NCBI GenBank assembly: GCA_035236585.1
Contig: CP141127.1
Location: 65,019,495-65,083,494, forward strand
Length of the DNA stretch: 64,000 nucleotides
Direction of reading: 5' to 3'
DNA from: Warburgia ugandensis
Taxonomy: Eukaryota > Streptophyta > Magnoliopsida > Canellales > Canellaceae
Translations under genes and position numbers: made by a program
Part shown: positions 28,113 through 41,619 of the stretch, one piece after another
How the letters are laid out: every line of letters starts with the position of its first letter
Position numbering within the stretch: the first letter of the stretch is position 1
The notes under the pieces: model-generated
Told to the model about the DNA's origin: nothing
The model's database searches: none
Seen by the model: only the letters and a program-made list of their open reading frames with translations

Positions 28113-31100
28113 ATGAACAAGGGCTGCTAGGGAGTTCCCTAGAAGCAACGTGCTACATCGGATCCCGAGTGTAGTGGACAATAGGCAAAGGCTGCTAGAG
28201 TGTCCCCTCAAAAGCAATGCATTACATCAAAACCCAGGTGCAGTGGAAAGTATGCATGGGTTCCCACGCCATTCTAATAGTGCATGGGTAAATAGGCTAG
28301 GTCAAGAGAACAAAATTCGTATCACTACATGGAGTATAGACACATTGACATATAAGAGTCTAGAGTTAGTGGATACAATGAAACGTAGGCGAGTCAACAT
28401 TGCTTATGTTCAAGAAATCAAGTGGAATGGGACTAAAACTAGAGAAATTGATGGGTATAAGCTTTGATACATTGGAAAAGACAATAATAGAAATGGTGTA
28501 AGGATAATGGTAGATAAAGAGTTGAAGGATAAAGTTGTAGACGTTAAAAGAACCAATGATAGAATTATACTACTAAAACTTGTTTTAGGAGAGAAGATCA
28601 TAAATGTCATTAGACCATATACACTGCAAGTAGGGTTAGGGGATAGAATCACGAGACAGTTCTGGGAAGATATGGAGGAAGTCAGGAAAGATATTCCCAA
28701 CACAGAGGGGATGTTTATGGAAGTCGATTTTAATGTTTATGTAGGAAAAGAAAAAGAAGGATATGATAGGGTACATGAGGGTATAGTATTGGAGAAAGAA
28801 ATGAGATGAAGGAAGCTATACTCGATTTAGGCTTTGCATATAACCTAGCTATAACAAACACATACTTTAAGAAGAGGGATGAACACTTACTAACCTTTAA
28901 AGGTGGACCATATAACAGCCAAATAAACTTTCCTACAAAGGAATGCTGAAAAATCAATGCGAAGGGATTGTAAGGTGATACCCGGAGAGAGTAACCTCAC
29001 AATATAGATTAATGGATATGGATATCTGCATTAAAGTATGTAAGAAAGGAAATGAACTTAATAGGTATCCAAAAACTAAGTGGTGGAACTTAAAAGGAGA
29101 GAAAATAACATCATTTACAAACAAGTTGATAGTAGAAGGAAACCAGAACGATGAAACAGAAGTAAACACCACATAGACTAATATGGCCATGTCTATTAAG
29201 AAAGTGGCAAAAGATGTCCTAGGAGTATCTAAAGGTAAAAGGAAACCAACAAAGGAAACCTGGAGGTAGAGTGAAGAAGTACAAAAAAGTTATTAATGAG
29301 AAACATGTGTGCTTTAAAGCATGGCAAAGGACTCAAAATAATGAAAACTTTGAGCAATATAAGAATGCTAAAAAAGTTGCTAAGAGAGTGATAAATGAGG
29401 CTAAACTCAAAGCATATGATGATCTGTATAATAGATTAGGAACAAGAGAGGATAAGAAAGACGTGTTTAAATTCGCAAAAGCAAGAGAAAGGAAGAGTAA
29501 GGACTTAAACCACATTAAGTGTATTAGAAGTGATGACCAAAGGGTACTAATCAAAGATGACAAGATCAAACAAAGATGGGAAAGTTACTTTCAAAAATTA
29601 CTAAATGATAATTACCCTGAGAATATAGCGGTTAAAGGTATTGTAAACTCAAATAATGTTGGGCATTATAAATATGACCATAGGATAAAACACCTGAAGT
29701 GAAAAAGGCCTTGAAAAAGATGAAATTATGAAAGGCTCTGGGGCTTGATGTATACCAATAGAGGTTTGGAAGTATATGGGAGACACTGGGGTAGTTTAGT
29801 AGACAAAATTGTTTAACAAGATTGTAAAATTGAAGAAAATGTCGGATGAATGAAGGAAGAGCTCTATTGTACCAATTTACAAGAATAAAGTAGATATACA
29901 GAGTTATGAGCCATACCATGAAACATTTTGAAAGAGTGATGGAAAAGAGGCTACGGAATGAGACAAGTGTGTTAGAGAACCAGTTTGTTTTCATGCCTAG
30001 GAGGTCTACCATAAAAGCTATTTTCTTACTTAGACAATTGATAGAGAAATATAGGGAGATGAGGAAGTACCTCCACATGGTCTTTATTGACTTAGAAAAG
30101 ACTTATGATAGGGTCCCTGGAGAGTTTAATATGGTGGGTGTTGGGTGAAAATGGGGTCATGGGGGTATATAGACATAACTAAGTATATGTATGAAAAAAC
30201 AGTAACAAATGTTAAAACCACTAGCAGAGAGACCAGTGATTATTCTATCACTATAGGATTGCAGCAAGGATCGACATTAAGCCGGTACCTTTTCACCATG
30301 GTTATGGATGAGTTAATAAAACATTTGCACAAGGAGATTCTATGGTGCATGTTATTTGCAGATGATATAGCTTTGATTGATGAGACAAGGGATGGCGTAA
30401 ACACAAAACTAGAGTTATGGAGAGATGGATTAGAATCTAAAGGATTAAAATTAATAGAACTACGAAAGAGTATACGGAATACAATTTTAGTAAGGAGAGG
30501 AGCAGGAATGGAGCATTAGGAAAGATTCATAAACATGAAGTTCCCCTAAAAGAACACTTCTAATACCTGGGATTTATAATTTATGAGAGTGGAAAGATTA
30601 AAAGAGAGGTTGCCCAGAGAATCCAAGTGGGTTGGAACAAATGGAGATATGCCTCTAGAGTTTTGTGTGATCCTAGGGTGTCACTCATATTGAAAGGAAA
30701 ATTCTATAGGCTGGATGTAAGGCCAACCATGCTCTATGAATCAGAGTGCTGGGCAATTGAGGAACAACATGTAAATAGGATGAGGGTTGCCAAAATGCGA
30801 ATGTTAAGATAAATGAGTAGCAAGACAAGAAAGGATAGAAATGAAAACATTAGAAGAATCTTAGAGCGGAACAAATAGGTAACAAGATGAGGGAGATTAA
30901 ACTTAGATGGCTTGGACATATCTAACGTAGACCAAAAAGGGCACCAGTTAGAAGGAGTGAGGCGAGCCAAGTCGAAGGTTCTAAAAGGGCAAGGGGAAGG
31001 CCCTAGAGAACGTGGATAGAAGTAGTGAGAAAAGATTTAAAAACTTTGGGACTAAAAGAAGTTGTGACACTTAATAGAAGGCAATGGAGGAACAAGATTC

Positions 31101-31147
31101 ATTTGACCAACCCTTAATTGGGATAAGGTCTTGATGATAAAGATGAC
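28113..31147 (+). mobile_element. LINE-2: 5'-truncated, degraded RTE-clade LINE
   Basis: About 3 kb of the same family as LINE-1. It starts within the 69-bp N-terminal repeats (two units, 28118-28250). The endonuclease region follows (frames 28150-28467 and 28507-28809, with 'RITTWSIDTLT' and 'YVQEIKWNG'). Then come the linker and the RT region: 29906-30148 with '[12 protein letters not shown]' and the motif A stretch '[12 protein letters not shown]', and 30145-30519 with 'GLQQGSTLS' and 'FADDIALI'. The C-terminal region includes 'GWNKWRYASRVL' (30627-30812). It ends in 'aattgggataaggtcttgatgat', the RTE-type 3' end with short repeats. Many frameshifts make it inactive. The flanks are at different unit phases, so the junctions are rearranged. 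Confidence 0.88.
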
Positions 31148-34100
31148 AATGAGTGAAGTACTGATGCCATGACCACATTTACAAAAATATCTTAAAGAAA
31201 AGCTTAGATTCGATTAAACCCATGTCTCCAAAGCAATTCCAAAATTGACGATGCTAAGATTAGCACCATCCTACACAACAAAGAAAACAACTAAATTTTA
31301 GAAACATCCAAGAGACCAGATAACAGTAAACATGAATAACTAAGTATATAAAAGTGTAACCACGACCTCACAACGTTACTAGCCAAAAAAGATTCACAAG
31401 TTGAGAAAGGGCTTACAAATTCAAACACTGATTTCAATTTCCAAAAGGAAAGAAAAAGGAAATGGCATTTCAATGATCTAGTAGGAGAGTACTAAAAGAT
31501 GATAGACCAAAAAAACAAAGCACAAAACTCACTTTGCAAGACATTAACTTACAACCCTAGAAAGACGAGTAACTCAACATCTACAACACACAGATTTCAA
31601 CATTAATAATTAAAAATATTAAGTCTGCATGTTTCTAAACCAAATCATATGATGCAAACGAAGAGTTTAAATGTCGAAAATCCCATAAGAGTAACTGACA
31701 AAAGCCACGAGGGTTATCAAAGCAAAACCCCAAGCATAGATGTAACATCTTATAATGCAAAGGAAAAATAAGAAGTCATTGCAAAAAATCAAATGCAATC
31801 TAAAAGAAAAAACAAGAAAGCTACAAAAGCTTCAACATTATGTTGAATTGGTTTAAAAAGTAAAAAAGGGACTAAGAAAGCCATCCATAAACCCCTAATG
31901 AAATTTCACTACCAGATTAATTATTGTTCACCATACAATTGTCCCTGTGCAATGCCTTATAGGATCATACATAAGTAATTCCTCTAGCAAAAATTTCAAC
32001 CTTGCACATATGACAAGTGAACAACAAAATAAGAAGATTAGAGAACTACTAATGTCACGATCACATTGTGCAATTACCAAATCTTGAACAATATCTTTAA
32101 GTAACATAAGATTAGGTTCCACTGAACCAATGTCCCTAAATATATCTTGAAATCTGACATTACAAAAATTACTACCAACCATGCACAACAAAGAACACAA
32201 TTTAATTTCTACAATATCCAAGTGACAAGATAACAATCAACACAAACAACAAGAAGATAAGAGTAAAACCATGGCCTAGCAACCCAACTCGCCAATCGAA
32301 ATTCACAAGTTTAGGAAACCCTAAAAAATACAAGGACTAATTTTAATTTCCAAAAAGAAAAGAATTCAATGCTCTAAAATGACACTGAGCAAAGAAAATA
32401 GACACAAACCCCACGTTACAAGACATCAACACTAGAACCTTAGAAAGACGAGTAACTCCACATGTACGATTTACAAATTTGAACATTACGAATTTGAACA
32501 TTTAAATCTGCAAATTTGTAAACTAAATCACGTAACATTGAGAAAGAATTCAAGAAAGGATGAAAACGTTGAAGTGTTATTCTTTAGCGAAGTATTGATG
32601 TGACAACCACATTTGGAGAAATATCTTAAAGTAAGAAAAGGTTATGTTCGACAAACCCATGTCTCCAAATCAAGTCTAAAATTTGACAATGCAAAGATTA
32701 GCACCAATCCTGTAGGATAAAGAACACAAGTAAATTTCAGAAACATCCTATAGATTAGATCACTATCGACACAAAAAGTAGAGTACACAAGAGTACAACC
32801 ATGGCCTCACAATGTAACTCACCAAAAAACACTCACAAGTTGGAGAAGGCATTTCCAAAAGGAAAGAAAAAAGAAATGACACTTCATTGTTCTAGTAGGA
32901 GTATAGTAAAAAATGATAGGCCAAAAAAAATGCACAAAACCCACTTTGCAAGACAAAAACAATAGAACCCTAGAAAGACAAGTACCTCAACATTTGCCAC
33001 ACACAAATTTCAACATTACTAATTTACATTGTGAAATCCGCATTACTTCTAAATCAAATCAAATGACACTAACAAAGAGCTTAAAGCAGGTCGAAAACCC
33101 CAAAAGAGTAACTAACAAAAGGCATGGGGGTTATCTAAGCAAAACCCCAAGCAGGTATGCAACATCCTATTATGCAAAAAAATATAAGAAGCCATTAGAG
33201 AACATCAACTACAATCTAAACAAGAGAAAGAAAAATGCTACAAAAATTTCAACATCACATCAAATTGGTTTAAAAAGGAAAAAAGGAACTAAGAAAGCCG
33301 TCCACAAACCCCTTATGAAATTTCACTGCCAGATTAATTATTATTCACCTGAAAATCATCCCAGTGCAATTACATATAGAATCAACATAAAGTGAACAAT
33401 AAGCAACTCCAAAATAAGAAGATCAGAGAATTCCGGATATCATGACCACATTGTGGAATTGCCAAATTTTGAACAATATCTTAAATTATTTAAGATTAGG
33501 TTCGACTAAACCAATGCCTCCAAATAAACCCTGAAATCCAACACTACAAAAACTACTGCCAACCCTGCACAACAAAGAACACAATTTAATCTCTACAATA
33601 TCCAAAGACTAGATATCAATTAACACAAACAACAAGTACATAAGAGTAGAACCATGGCCTCGCAACCCAACTCGCCAATCGACATACACAAGTTAGAGGA
33701 AGCTCTAACAAATTTAAGGACTGTTTTTAATTTTCAAAAAGAAAAGAAGGAATGACGCTTCATTGTTCTAACACAAGAGTACTCTAAAATGGCACTGATC
33801 AAAAGAAAAATAAGCACAAACCCCACTTTTCAAGACATCAACACTGGGACCTTAGAAAGACAAGTAATTCCACATATACAATTCACAAATTTCAACATTA
33901 TGAATTTGAAATTTTAAATCTGCATAATTGTAATCTAAATCACATAACACTAAGAAGAATTCAAGGCAGGATGAAAACACTGCAGTGTTATATCCAAGCA
34001 AAATCTCAAGCAAAGAAGCGCCCTCTATGGAAAGGAAATAGAAGAAGTCATTAGAAAACTCCAGCCGCAATATAAAGAAAATAAAGCTACAAAAACCACA

Positions 34101-37100
34101 ACATCACATCAAATACATTCAAAAAGGAAAATACGATCTATGAAAATGATCCACAAACCAAATATCATATTTTACATCCAAATTAGTAATTGTTCTTCTC
34201 AACACCTGCAAAACAGATTTCAACATGAGTAATTTAAAATATCAAATCCTCATATTTCTAAACCAAATCATATGAAGCTAACAAAGAGTTTAAAGCATGT
34301 CAAAAACCCCATAAGAGCAACACACTAACAAAAGGCATGGGGGTTATCTAAGCAAAATCACAAGCAGAGATGCAACATCTTATTATGCAAAGGAAATATA
34401 AAAAGTCTCTACAGAACATCAACTACAATCTAAACAAGAAAAAACAAAAAAGCTGCAAAAGCTTCAACATCACAACAAATTAGTTTAAGAAGGAAAAAAG
34501 AGACTAAGAAAGCCACCGCAAACCCCTAACGAAATTTTGCTACCAGATAAATTGTTGTTCACCGTACAATTGTCCCAGTGCAACTCTCGCAAAAATTTCA
34601 ACCTTGCACATATGAAAAGTGACCAAGAAGCAACAGAAAAATAAGAAGATCAGATAACCACTGATGTCATGACCACATTGTGGAATTGCAAAATTTTGAA
34701 CAATATCTTAAAGTAACATAAGAATAGGTTTAACTAAACCCATGTTACCAAATATATCTCCCAACCCTGCACAACAAAGAAATTTTTTTAATAAAAGCAA
34801 CATAAGATTAGGTTTGACTAAACCAATGTTCCCAGATATATCTCTTAACCCTGCACAACAAAGAACAAAATTTAATTTCTACAATATCCAAGAAAACAGA
34901 TAATAATCAACACAAACAACGAGTACATAAGAGTAAAACCATTGCCTCCCACAACCCAACTCGCCAATCAACATTCACAAGTTGAGGAAACCTTGAAAAA
35001 ATCCAAGGGCCGAATTTAATTTCAAAAAGAAAATAAGGAATGCTGCTTCATTATTCTAGCACGACAATACTCCAAAATGACCCTAGAAAAATAAAGAAGC
35101 ACAAATCCCACATTTCAAGACATCAACACTGGAACCCTAAAAAGATGAGTAACACAACATATGCTATACAAAAATTTCACCTTACAAATTTGAAAACTTA
35201 GATCAGCATATTTCTAAACTAAATCATGTAACATCGAGAAAGAATTCAATGCAGGCTGAAAATGCCAGTGTTATTCTTTGACAAAAGATGCAGAGGATAT
35301 CCAAGCTAAATCTCAAGCAGAGACACGTCCTCTAACTATGGAGAGGAAATATTAGAAGTCATTGGAGAACCTCAGCTGCAATATAAGCAAAAAAAGAATA
35401 GCCACAAAAACTTCAATATCACATCAAATCGTTTTAAAAAGAAAAATAAAAAACAAAAAAAGAACCATGAAAATGGTGCAGAAACTAAATATCATATTTC
35501 ACATGCAGATTAGTAATTGTTCTTCTCATAATCTCCTGTGTGCAACTCCATAACAAATCATACATAAAGGGCTTCACGCACAAGATTTTCTACCTAATGC
35601 ATATGACGAGTAAACAAGAGATAAATGCAAAATAAGAAAATCCAAGAAAGTACTTATGTCATGACCACGCGTAGAGAAATATCTTAAAGTAAGAAAAGGT
35701 TAGGTTCGATTAAACCTATTTTTCCATATCAATTCTGAAAAATTTACAATGTAAAGATTAGCACCAATCCTGCACAACAAAGAACACAACTAAATTTCAG
35801 AAACATTCAAGGGACCAGATAGCAGTCAACACGAAAAACCAAGTATAGAAGAGTACAACCCCAGCCTCCCAATGTAAATCGACAAAAAACATTCACAAGT
35901 TGAGGAAGGCATAAAAAATTCTAGGACAGATATTAGTTTCAAAAAGGAAAGAGAAAAGGAATGTCTCTTCATTGTTCTAGTGGGGGAGTACTAAAAAATG
36001 ACAGGATTAAAAAAAAGGCACAAAACCCATTTCCCAAGAAATCAACATTAGAACCCCAGAAAGACGACTAACTCAGCATCTGCAGCACAGATTTACACAT
36101 TACAAATTTAAAATAGTAAATTAGCATATTTCTAAACCAAATCATATGACACTAAGAAGGAGATTAAGGCAAGTCAAAAACCACATCCGGAAACCCTTAT
36201 GAAATCACTGCCAAATTAATTATTATTCACTTGACAATCGTCCCTGTGCAATTCTATATAGAATCATACACAAGTGATTCCTTTCGAAGAAATTTCAACC
36301 TTGTGCATATGACAAGTGAAAAACAACCAACAACAGAATAAGAAGATCAAAGAACTATGGATGTCATGGCCACATTGTGGAATTGCCAAATTTTGAACAA
36401 TATCCTAAAGTAACACAAGATTAGGTTCGAGGAAACCAATGGTCCCAAATTATATCCTGAAATCCGACACTACAAAGATTACAGCCAACCCGGCACAACA
36501 AAGAACACAAATTAATTTCTATAATATCCAAGAGACCAGGCAACAATCGACATAAAAACCAAGTGCATAAGGCATGGGAGTTATCTAAGCAAAACCCCAA
36601 GCAGAAATGTAGCATCTTATTATGCAAAGGAAATATAAGAAGCCATCAGAGAGCATCAACCGCAATCCAAATAAGAATAAACAAAAATCCTACAAAAACT
36701 TCCACATCACATCAAATTGGTTTAAAAGGGAAAAAAGAGTCTAAGAAAGCCATCCACAAATCCCTTATGAAATTTCACTACCAAATTAATCGTCCCTGTG
36801 CAATTCCACATAGAATCATACATAAGCAATTCCTCTTGCAAAAATTTCAACCTTGCACATATGACAAGTGAACAACAAGCAAAGCCAAAACAAGAAGATC
36901 AAAGAACTCCAAATGTTATGACCACATTTTGGAATCGCCAAATATTGAATAATATCTTAAACTAAGATAAGATTAGATTCAAGTAAACCAAATCCCCAAA
37001 TAAATCCTAAAAACCAACACTACAAAGATTACTGCCAACCCTGCACAACAAAGAACACGACCTAATTTCTACAATATCAAGAGACTAGATAACAATTACA

Positions 37101-40100
37101 TAAGAGTAAAACCATAGCCTTGCAACCCAACTCGCGAATCGACATACACAAGTTGAGCAAACCCTGACAAATTCAAGGACTGATTTCAATGTTCAAAAGG
37201 AGAAAAAGGAATGACTCTTCATTGTTCTAACATGAGTACTCTAAAATGCCACTGACCAAAAACAAATAAGCACAAACCCCACTCTTTAAAGTACCGATTT
37301 TAATTACCAAAAAAAAAAAAGGAATGAAACTTCATTGTTCTAACAGGAGTATAGTAAAAATTGATAGGCAAAAAAAAATAAAAAATGCACAAAACACCCA
37401 TAGCAAGACATCAAAATTACGACCATAGAAAGACGAGTAAACATTTGCAAAACAGATTTCAACATGAGTGATCTAAAATATTAAATCCTCATATTTCTAA
37501 ACCAAATCATATGAAGCTAACAAATAGCTTAAAGCATGTCGAAAATCCCATAAGAGTAACTCACTATAAAAAGGAAAGAAATCACTGCCAGATTAATTAT
37601 TATTCACTTGACAATCATCCCTGTGCAATTCTATATAGAATCATACATAAGAGATTCCTTTCGCAAAAATTTCAACCTTGCGCATATGACAAGTGAAAAA
37701 CAACCAACAACAGAATAAGAAGATTAAAGAACTACGGATGCCATGGCCACAATGGAATTGCCAAATTTTGAACAATATCTTAAAGTAACACAAGATTAGG
37801 TTAGAGGAAACCAATGACCCCAAATTATATCTTGAAATCCGACACTACAAAGATTACGACCAACCCTGCACAACAAAGAACACAAATTAATTTTTATAAT
37901 ATCCAAGAGACTAGGCAACAATCACCATAAAAACCGAGTGCATAAAGCATCGGAGTTATCTAAGCAAAACACCAAGCAAAGATGCAACATCTTATTATGC
38001 AAAGGAAATATAAGAAGCCGTCAAATAATATCAATCGTAATCCAAAGAAGAAAAAACAAAAATCCTACAAAAATTTCAAAATCACATCAAATTGGTTTAA
38101 AAGGCAAAAAAGAGACTAAGAAAGTCATCCACAAATCCCTTATGAAATTTCACAACCAAATTAATAATTGTTCACCTAACAATCGTCCCTGTGCAATTCC
38201 ACATAGAATCATACATAAGCAATTCCTCTTGCAAAAATTCCAACCTTGCAAATATAACAAGTGAACAACAAGCAATACCAAAATAAGAAGATCAGAGAAC
38301 TCCAAATGTCATGACCACAATGTGGCATTGCCAAATATTGAACAATGTCTCAAATTAAGATAAGATTAGGTTCGACTAAACCAATCCCCAAATAAATTCT
38401 GAAAACCGATCTACAAAGATTACTGCCAACCCTGCACAACAATGAACACAATTTAATTTCTACAATATCAAGAGACTAGATAACAATTAACAAAAACAAC
38501 AATTACATAAGAGTAAAACCATAGCCTTGCAACCCAACTCGCCAATCGACATACACAAGTTGAGCAAACCCTGACAAATTCAAGGACTCATTTCAATTTT
38601 CCAAATGAAAAAAAAGGAATGACGCTTCATTGTTCTAACACAAGAGTACACTCTAAAACGGAACTGGCCAAAAAAAAAAAAAAGCACAAACCCCACTCCT
38701 TAAAGGAATGATTTTAATTGCCAAAAGGAAAGAAAAAAGGAATGACACTTGATTGTTCTAGCAGGAGTATAGTAAATAATGATAGGCAAAAAACTAATGC
38801 ACAGAACACACTTTGCAAGACATCAAAATTACGACTCAAGAAGGATGAGTAACTCAACATTTGAAAACAGATTTCAACATGAGTGATCTAAAATATTAAA
38901 TCCTCATATTTCTAAACCAAATCATATGAAACTAACAAAGAGTTTAAAGCATGTTGAAAACCCCATAAGAGTAACTCACTATCAAAAGGCATGGGAGTTA
39001 TCTAAGCAAAACCACAAGCAGAGATGCAACATCTTATTATGCAAAGGAAATATAAAAAGTTGCTACAGAACATCAACTGCAATCCAAACAAGAAAAAACA
39101 AAAAAACTGCAAAAGCTTCAACATCACAACAAATTAGTTTAGAAAGGAAAAAAGAGACTAAGAAAGCCATCCGCAAACCTCCTAATGAAATTTTGTTGCT
39201 AGATAAATTAATGTTCACCATACAATCGTCCTAGTGCAACTCTCGCAATAATTTCAACCTTGTGCATATGACAAGTGACCAAGTAACAACAGCAAAATAA
39301 GAAGATCAGAGTATACTGATGTCATGACCACATTGTGGAATTTCCAAATTTTGAACAGTATCTTAAAGTAACATAAGAATAGGTTTTGACTAAACCAATG
39401 TTCCCAAATATATCTGCAAACCTGCACAACAAAGAAATTTTTTAATAAAAGCAACATAAGATTAGGTTTGACAAAACCAATGTTCCCAAATATATCTCCT
39501 AACTGCACAACAAAGAACAAAATTTAATTTCTACAATATCCAAGAAATCAGAAAACAATCAACACAAACAACAAGTAAATAAGAGTAAAACCATGGCCTC
39601 CCACAACCCAACTCACCAATTGACATTCACAAGTTGAGAAAACCTTGAAAAAATTCAAGGGCTGATTTTAATTTCAAAAAGAAAATAAGAAATGACGCTT
39701 CATTATCCTAGCACGACAGTACTCCAAAATGACACAAGAAAAATAAAGAAGCACTAACCCCACATTTCAAGACATCAACACTGGAACCCTGAAAAGACGA
39801 GTAACACAACATATGCTATACAAAAATTTCAACATTACGAATTTGAAAACTTAGATCCGCATATTTCTAAACTGAATCATGAAACACTGAGAAAGAATTC
39901 AATGCTGGCTGAAAATGCCACAGCGTTATTCTTTAACAAAAGGTGCAGAGGTTATCCAAGCAAAATCTAAAGCAAAGACACATCCTCTAACTATGGAGAA
40001 GTAATATAAGAAGTCGTTAGAGAACTTCAGCTGCAATATAAACAAAACAAGAATAGCCACAAAAACTTCAAAATCACATCAAACCGTTTTAAAGAGAAAA

Positions 40101-40192
40101 AGATTAAAAAAAAAAAAGAAAAAGAAACCATGAAACCGGTGCACAAACTAAATATCAAATTTCACATGCAAATTAGTAATTGTTCTCCTCAC
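31148..40192. repeat. Array segment with higher-order blocks D1 and D2
   Basis: About ten units, several shortened by deletions. Two longer blocks repeat: 34207 to about 37400 and 38862 onward, about 4.66 kb apart. The second continues beyond LINE-1 to about 45.2 kb. Both share an extra 80-bp micro-duplication ('caaagaaattttttaataaa' region, about 34755-34850 and 39418-39500), so they are copies of one altered ancestor. No gene seen. Confidence 0.83.
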
Positions 40193-40245
40193 AAACTCCG
40201 CCAATGATGGTCCCGAGCCTGGATGAAAAAGGAGGAGGGTCCTGC

Positions 40246-40519
40246 GTCAGGTGCCAGCCGACAGGGGAGAAGTTGAAGATGATTTTGTTATTTCTTTCTT
40301 ACAAATGAATATGCATTTGTATATTAGTTTGTGAGGAAGAAATGAAAATCATCTCCCCCTTCTTAAATATGGCAACCCTTGTGTCAGGTAGCCAGTCGGC
40401 AAGGGTGAAGCTGAAGATGGTTTTGCTATTTCTTTTTGCTTGCAAATGAATGTATATTAGTTTGTAAGGAAGAAATGAAAATCATCTTCAGCTTTTAAGA
40501 AATACGGCAACCCAAATAT
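40246..40519 (+). repeat. 137-bp tandem duplication in LINE-1 leader
   Basis: Text from 'gtcaggtgccagccgacagg' to 'gaaatgaaaatcatctcccc' recurs at 40383-40519 with substitutions. It lies before the coding part. Confidence 0.78.
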
Positions 40520-40550
40520 GACATGAATCGAAAACAGACATTCCCTCAAG

Positions 40551-40825
40551 CTAGGGCGTTCCCCATAAGCGACGAGCTGCATCGGATCCCGGGTGCGGTG
40601 AAAAATAGGCAAGGGCTGCTAGGGCGTTCTCCCAGAAGCGACGCGCTGCATCGGATCCCAGGTGCAGTGAAAAATAGGCAAGGGCTGCTAGGGCATTCTC
40701 CTAGAAGCGACGCACTGCATCGGATCCTGGGTGTAGTGAAAAATGGGCAAGGGTTGCTAGAGCGTCCCCTCGGAAGCGACGTGCTGCATCAGAACCCAGG
40801 TGCAGTGAAAAGTGGACATGAGTTC
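40551..40825 (+). repeat. 69-bp repeats encoding 23-residue units in LINE-1
   Basis: Four consecutive units start at 40551 (68 bp), 40619, 40688 and 40757 (69 bp each). Being a multiple of three, they keep the frame and encode repeats of the type LLGRSPRSDALHRIPGAVK plus four residues. LINE-2 has two related units at 28118-28250. The one-base-short first unit means that the frame before it differs. Confidence 0.88.
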
Positions 40826-41470
40826 ATACCATGGAGGTCAAGAAAGGCAATAGTAAATAGGGTATCACCAGAACATAAGATTCGTATCACCACATGGAAT
40901 ATAGGGACACTAACAGGCAAGAGTTTGGAGTTAGTAGACGTGATGAAACATAGGAGAGTCAACATCGCTTATATCCAAGAAACCAAGTGGAAAGGGGCAA
41001 AAGCAAGAGAAATAGATGGGTATAAATTATGGTACGTAGGAAAGGAAAATAACAGAAATGGCATTGGAATAATAGTGGATAAGGAATTAAAGGATAAAGT
41101 TGTGGATGTTGAAAGAATCAGCGATAGAATTATAATAATAATAATTGTTTTAGGAGAGCAGATTATAAATGTTATAAGTGCATACGCACCACAAGTAGGG
41201 TTACAAGAGATAATCAAGAAACAGTTTTGGGAAGATATGGAGGGAGTCATGCAAGAAATTCCCAACACTAAGCGGATATTTATAAGTGCAGACTTAAACG
41301 GCCATGTAGGAAAAGATAAGGAAGGATATGATAGAATACACGGTGGATATGGTATGGGTGAACGAAATAAGATGGGGGAGAATATCCTCGATTTTGCTTT
41401 GTCATATAACCTATCTGTTGCAAATACACTCTTTAAGAAGAGGGATGAACATTTAATAACCTTTAAAAGT

Positions 41471-41542
41471 AAAAAGGGCAGCCCCGGTGCACGAAGCTCC
41501 CGCCTATGCGGGGTCCGGGGAAGGGGCGGGCCACAATGGCCT
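41471..41542 (-). mobile_element. Au SINE 3' fragment inside LINE-1
   Basis: On the - strand this reads as the 3' third of an Au SINE: 'gcccgccccttccccggacc', 'gcgggagcttcgtgcaccgg', 'ggctgccctttt'. LINE-2 lacks it at the corresponding place (28895-28915), so it was added to LINE-1, or came with its source copy. Confidence 0.85.
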
Positions 41543-41619
41543 AAAGTAGACTTCATAAAAGCCAAATAGACTTTTTTCTACTTAGGAATAATGAACAATC
41601 TACATGTAAGGATTGTAAG

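Larger units (their letters stand above)
40523..41569 (+). pseudogene. LINE-1 ORF, N-terminal repeats and AP-like endonuclease
   Basis: 348 open codons. After the 23-residue repeats comes an exonuclease-endonuclease-phosphatase fold of the LINE type. The Asn motif is 'TWNIGTL', the Glu motif 'IQETKWKG', then 'SAYAPQVG' and 'ADLNGHVG' with the catalytic Asp and Asn. A conserved 'FKKRDEHLITF' follows. At about 41471-41542 the frame runs through an antisense Au SINE fragment, which replaces the 'S.IDF' strand region. The frame stops at 41567-41569. The final His region ('TSQHRLMVMDIHI') lies in another frame at 41640-41680. The endonuclease would nick target DNA, but this copy is incomplete. Confidence 0.85.

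Noticed and set aside
29333-30078. Long - strand frames across LINE-2
   Set aside because: Antisense shadows of the LINE reading frames.
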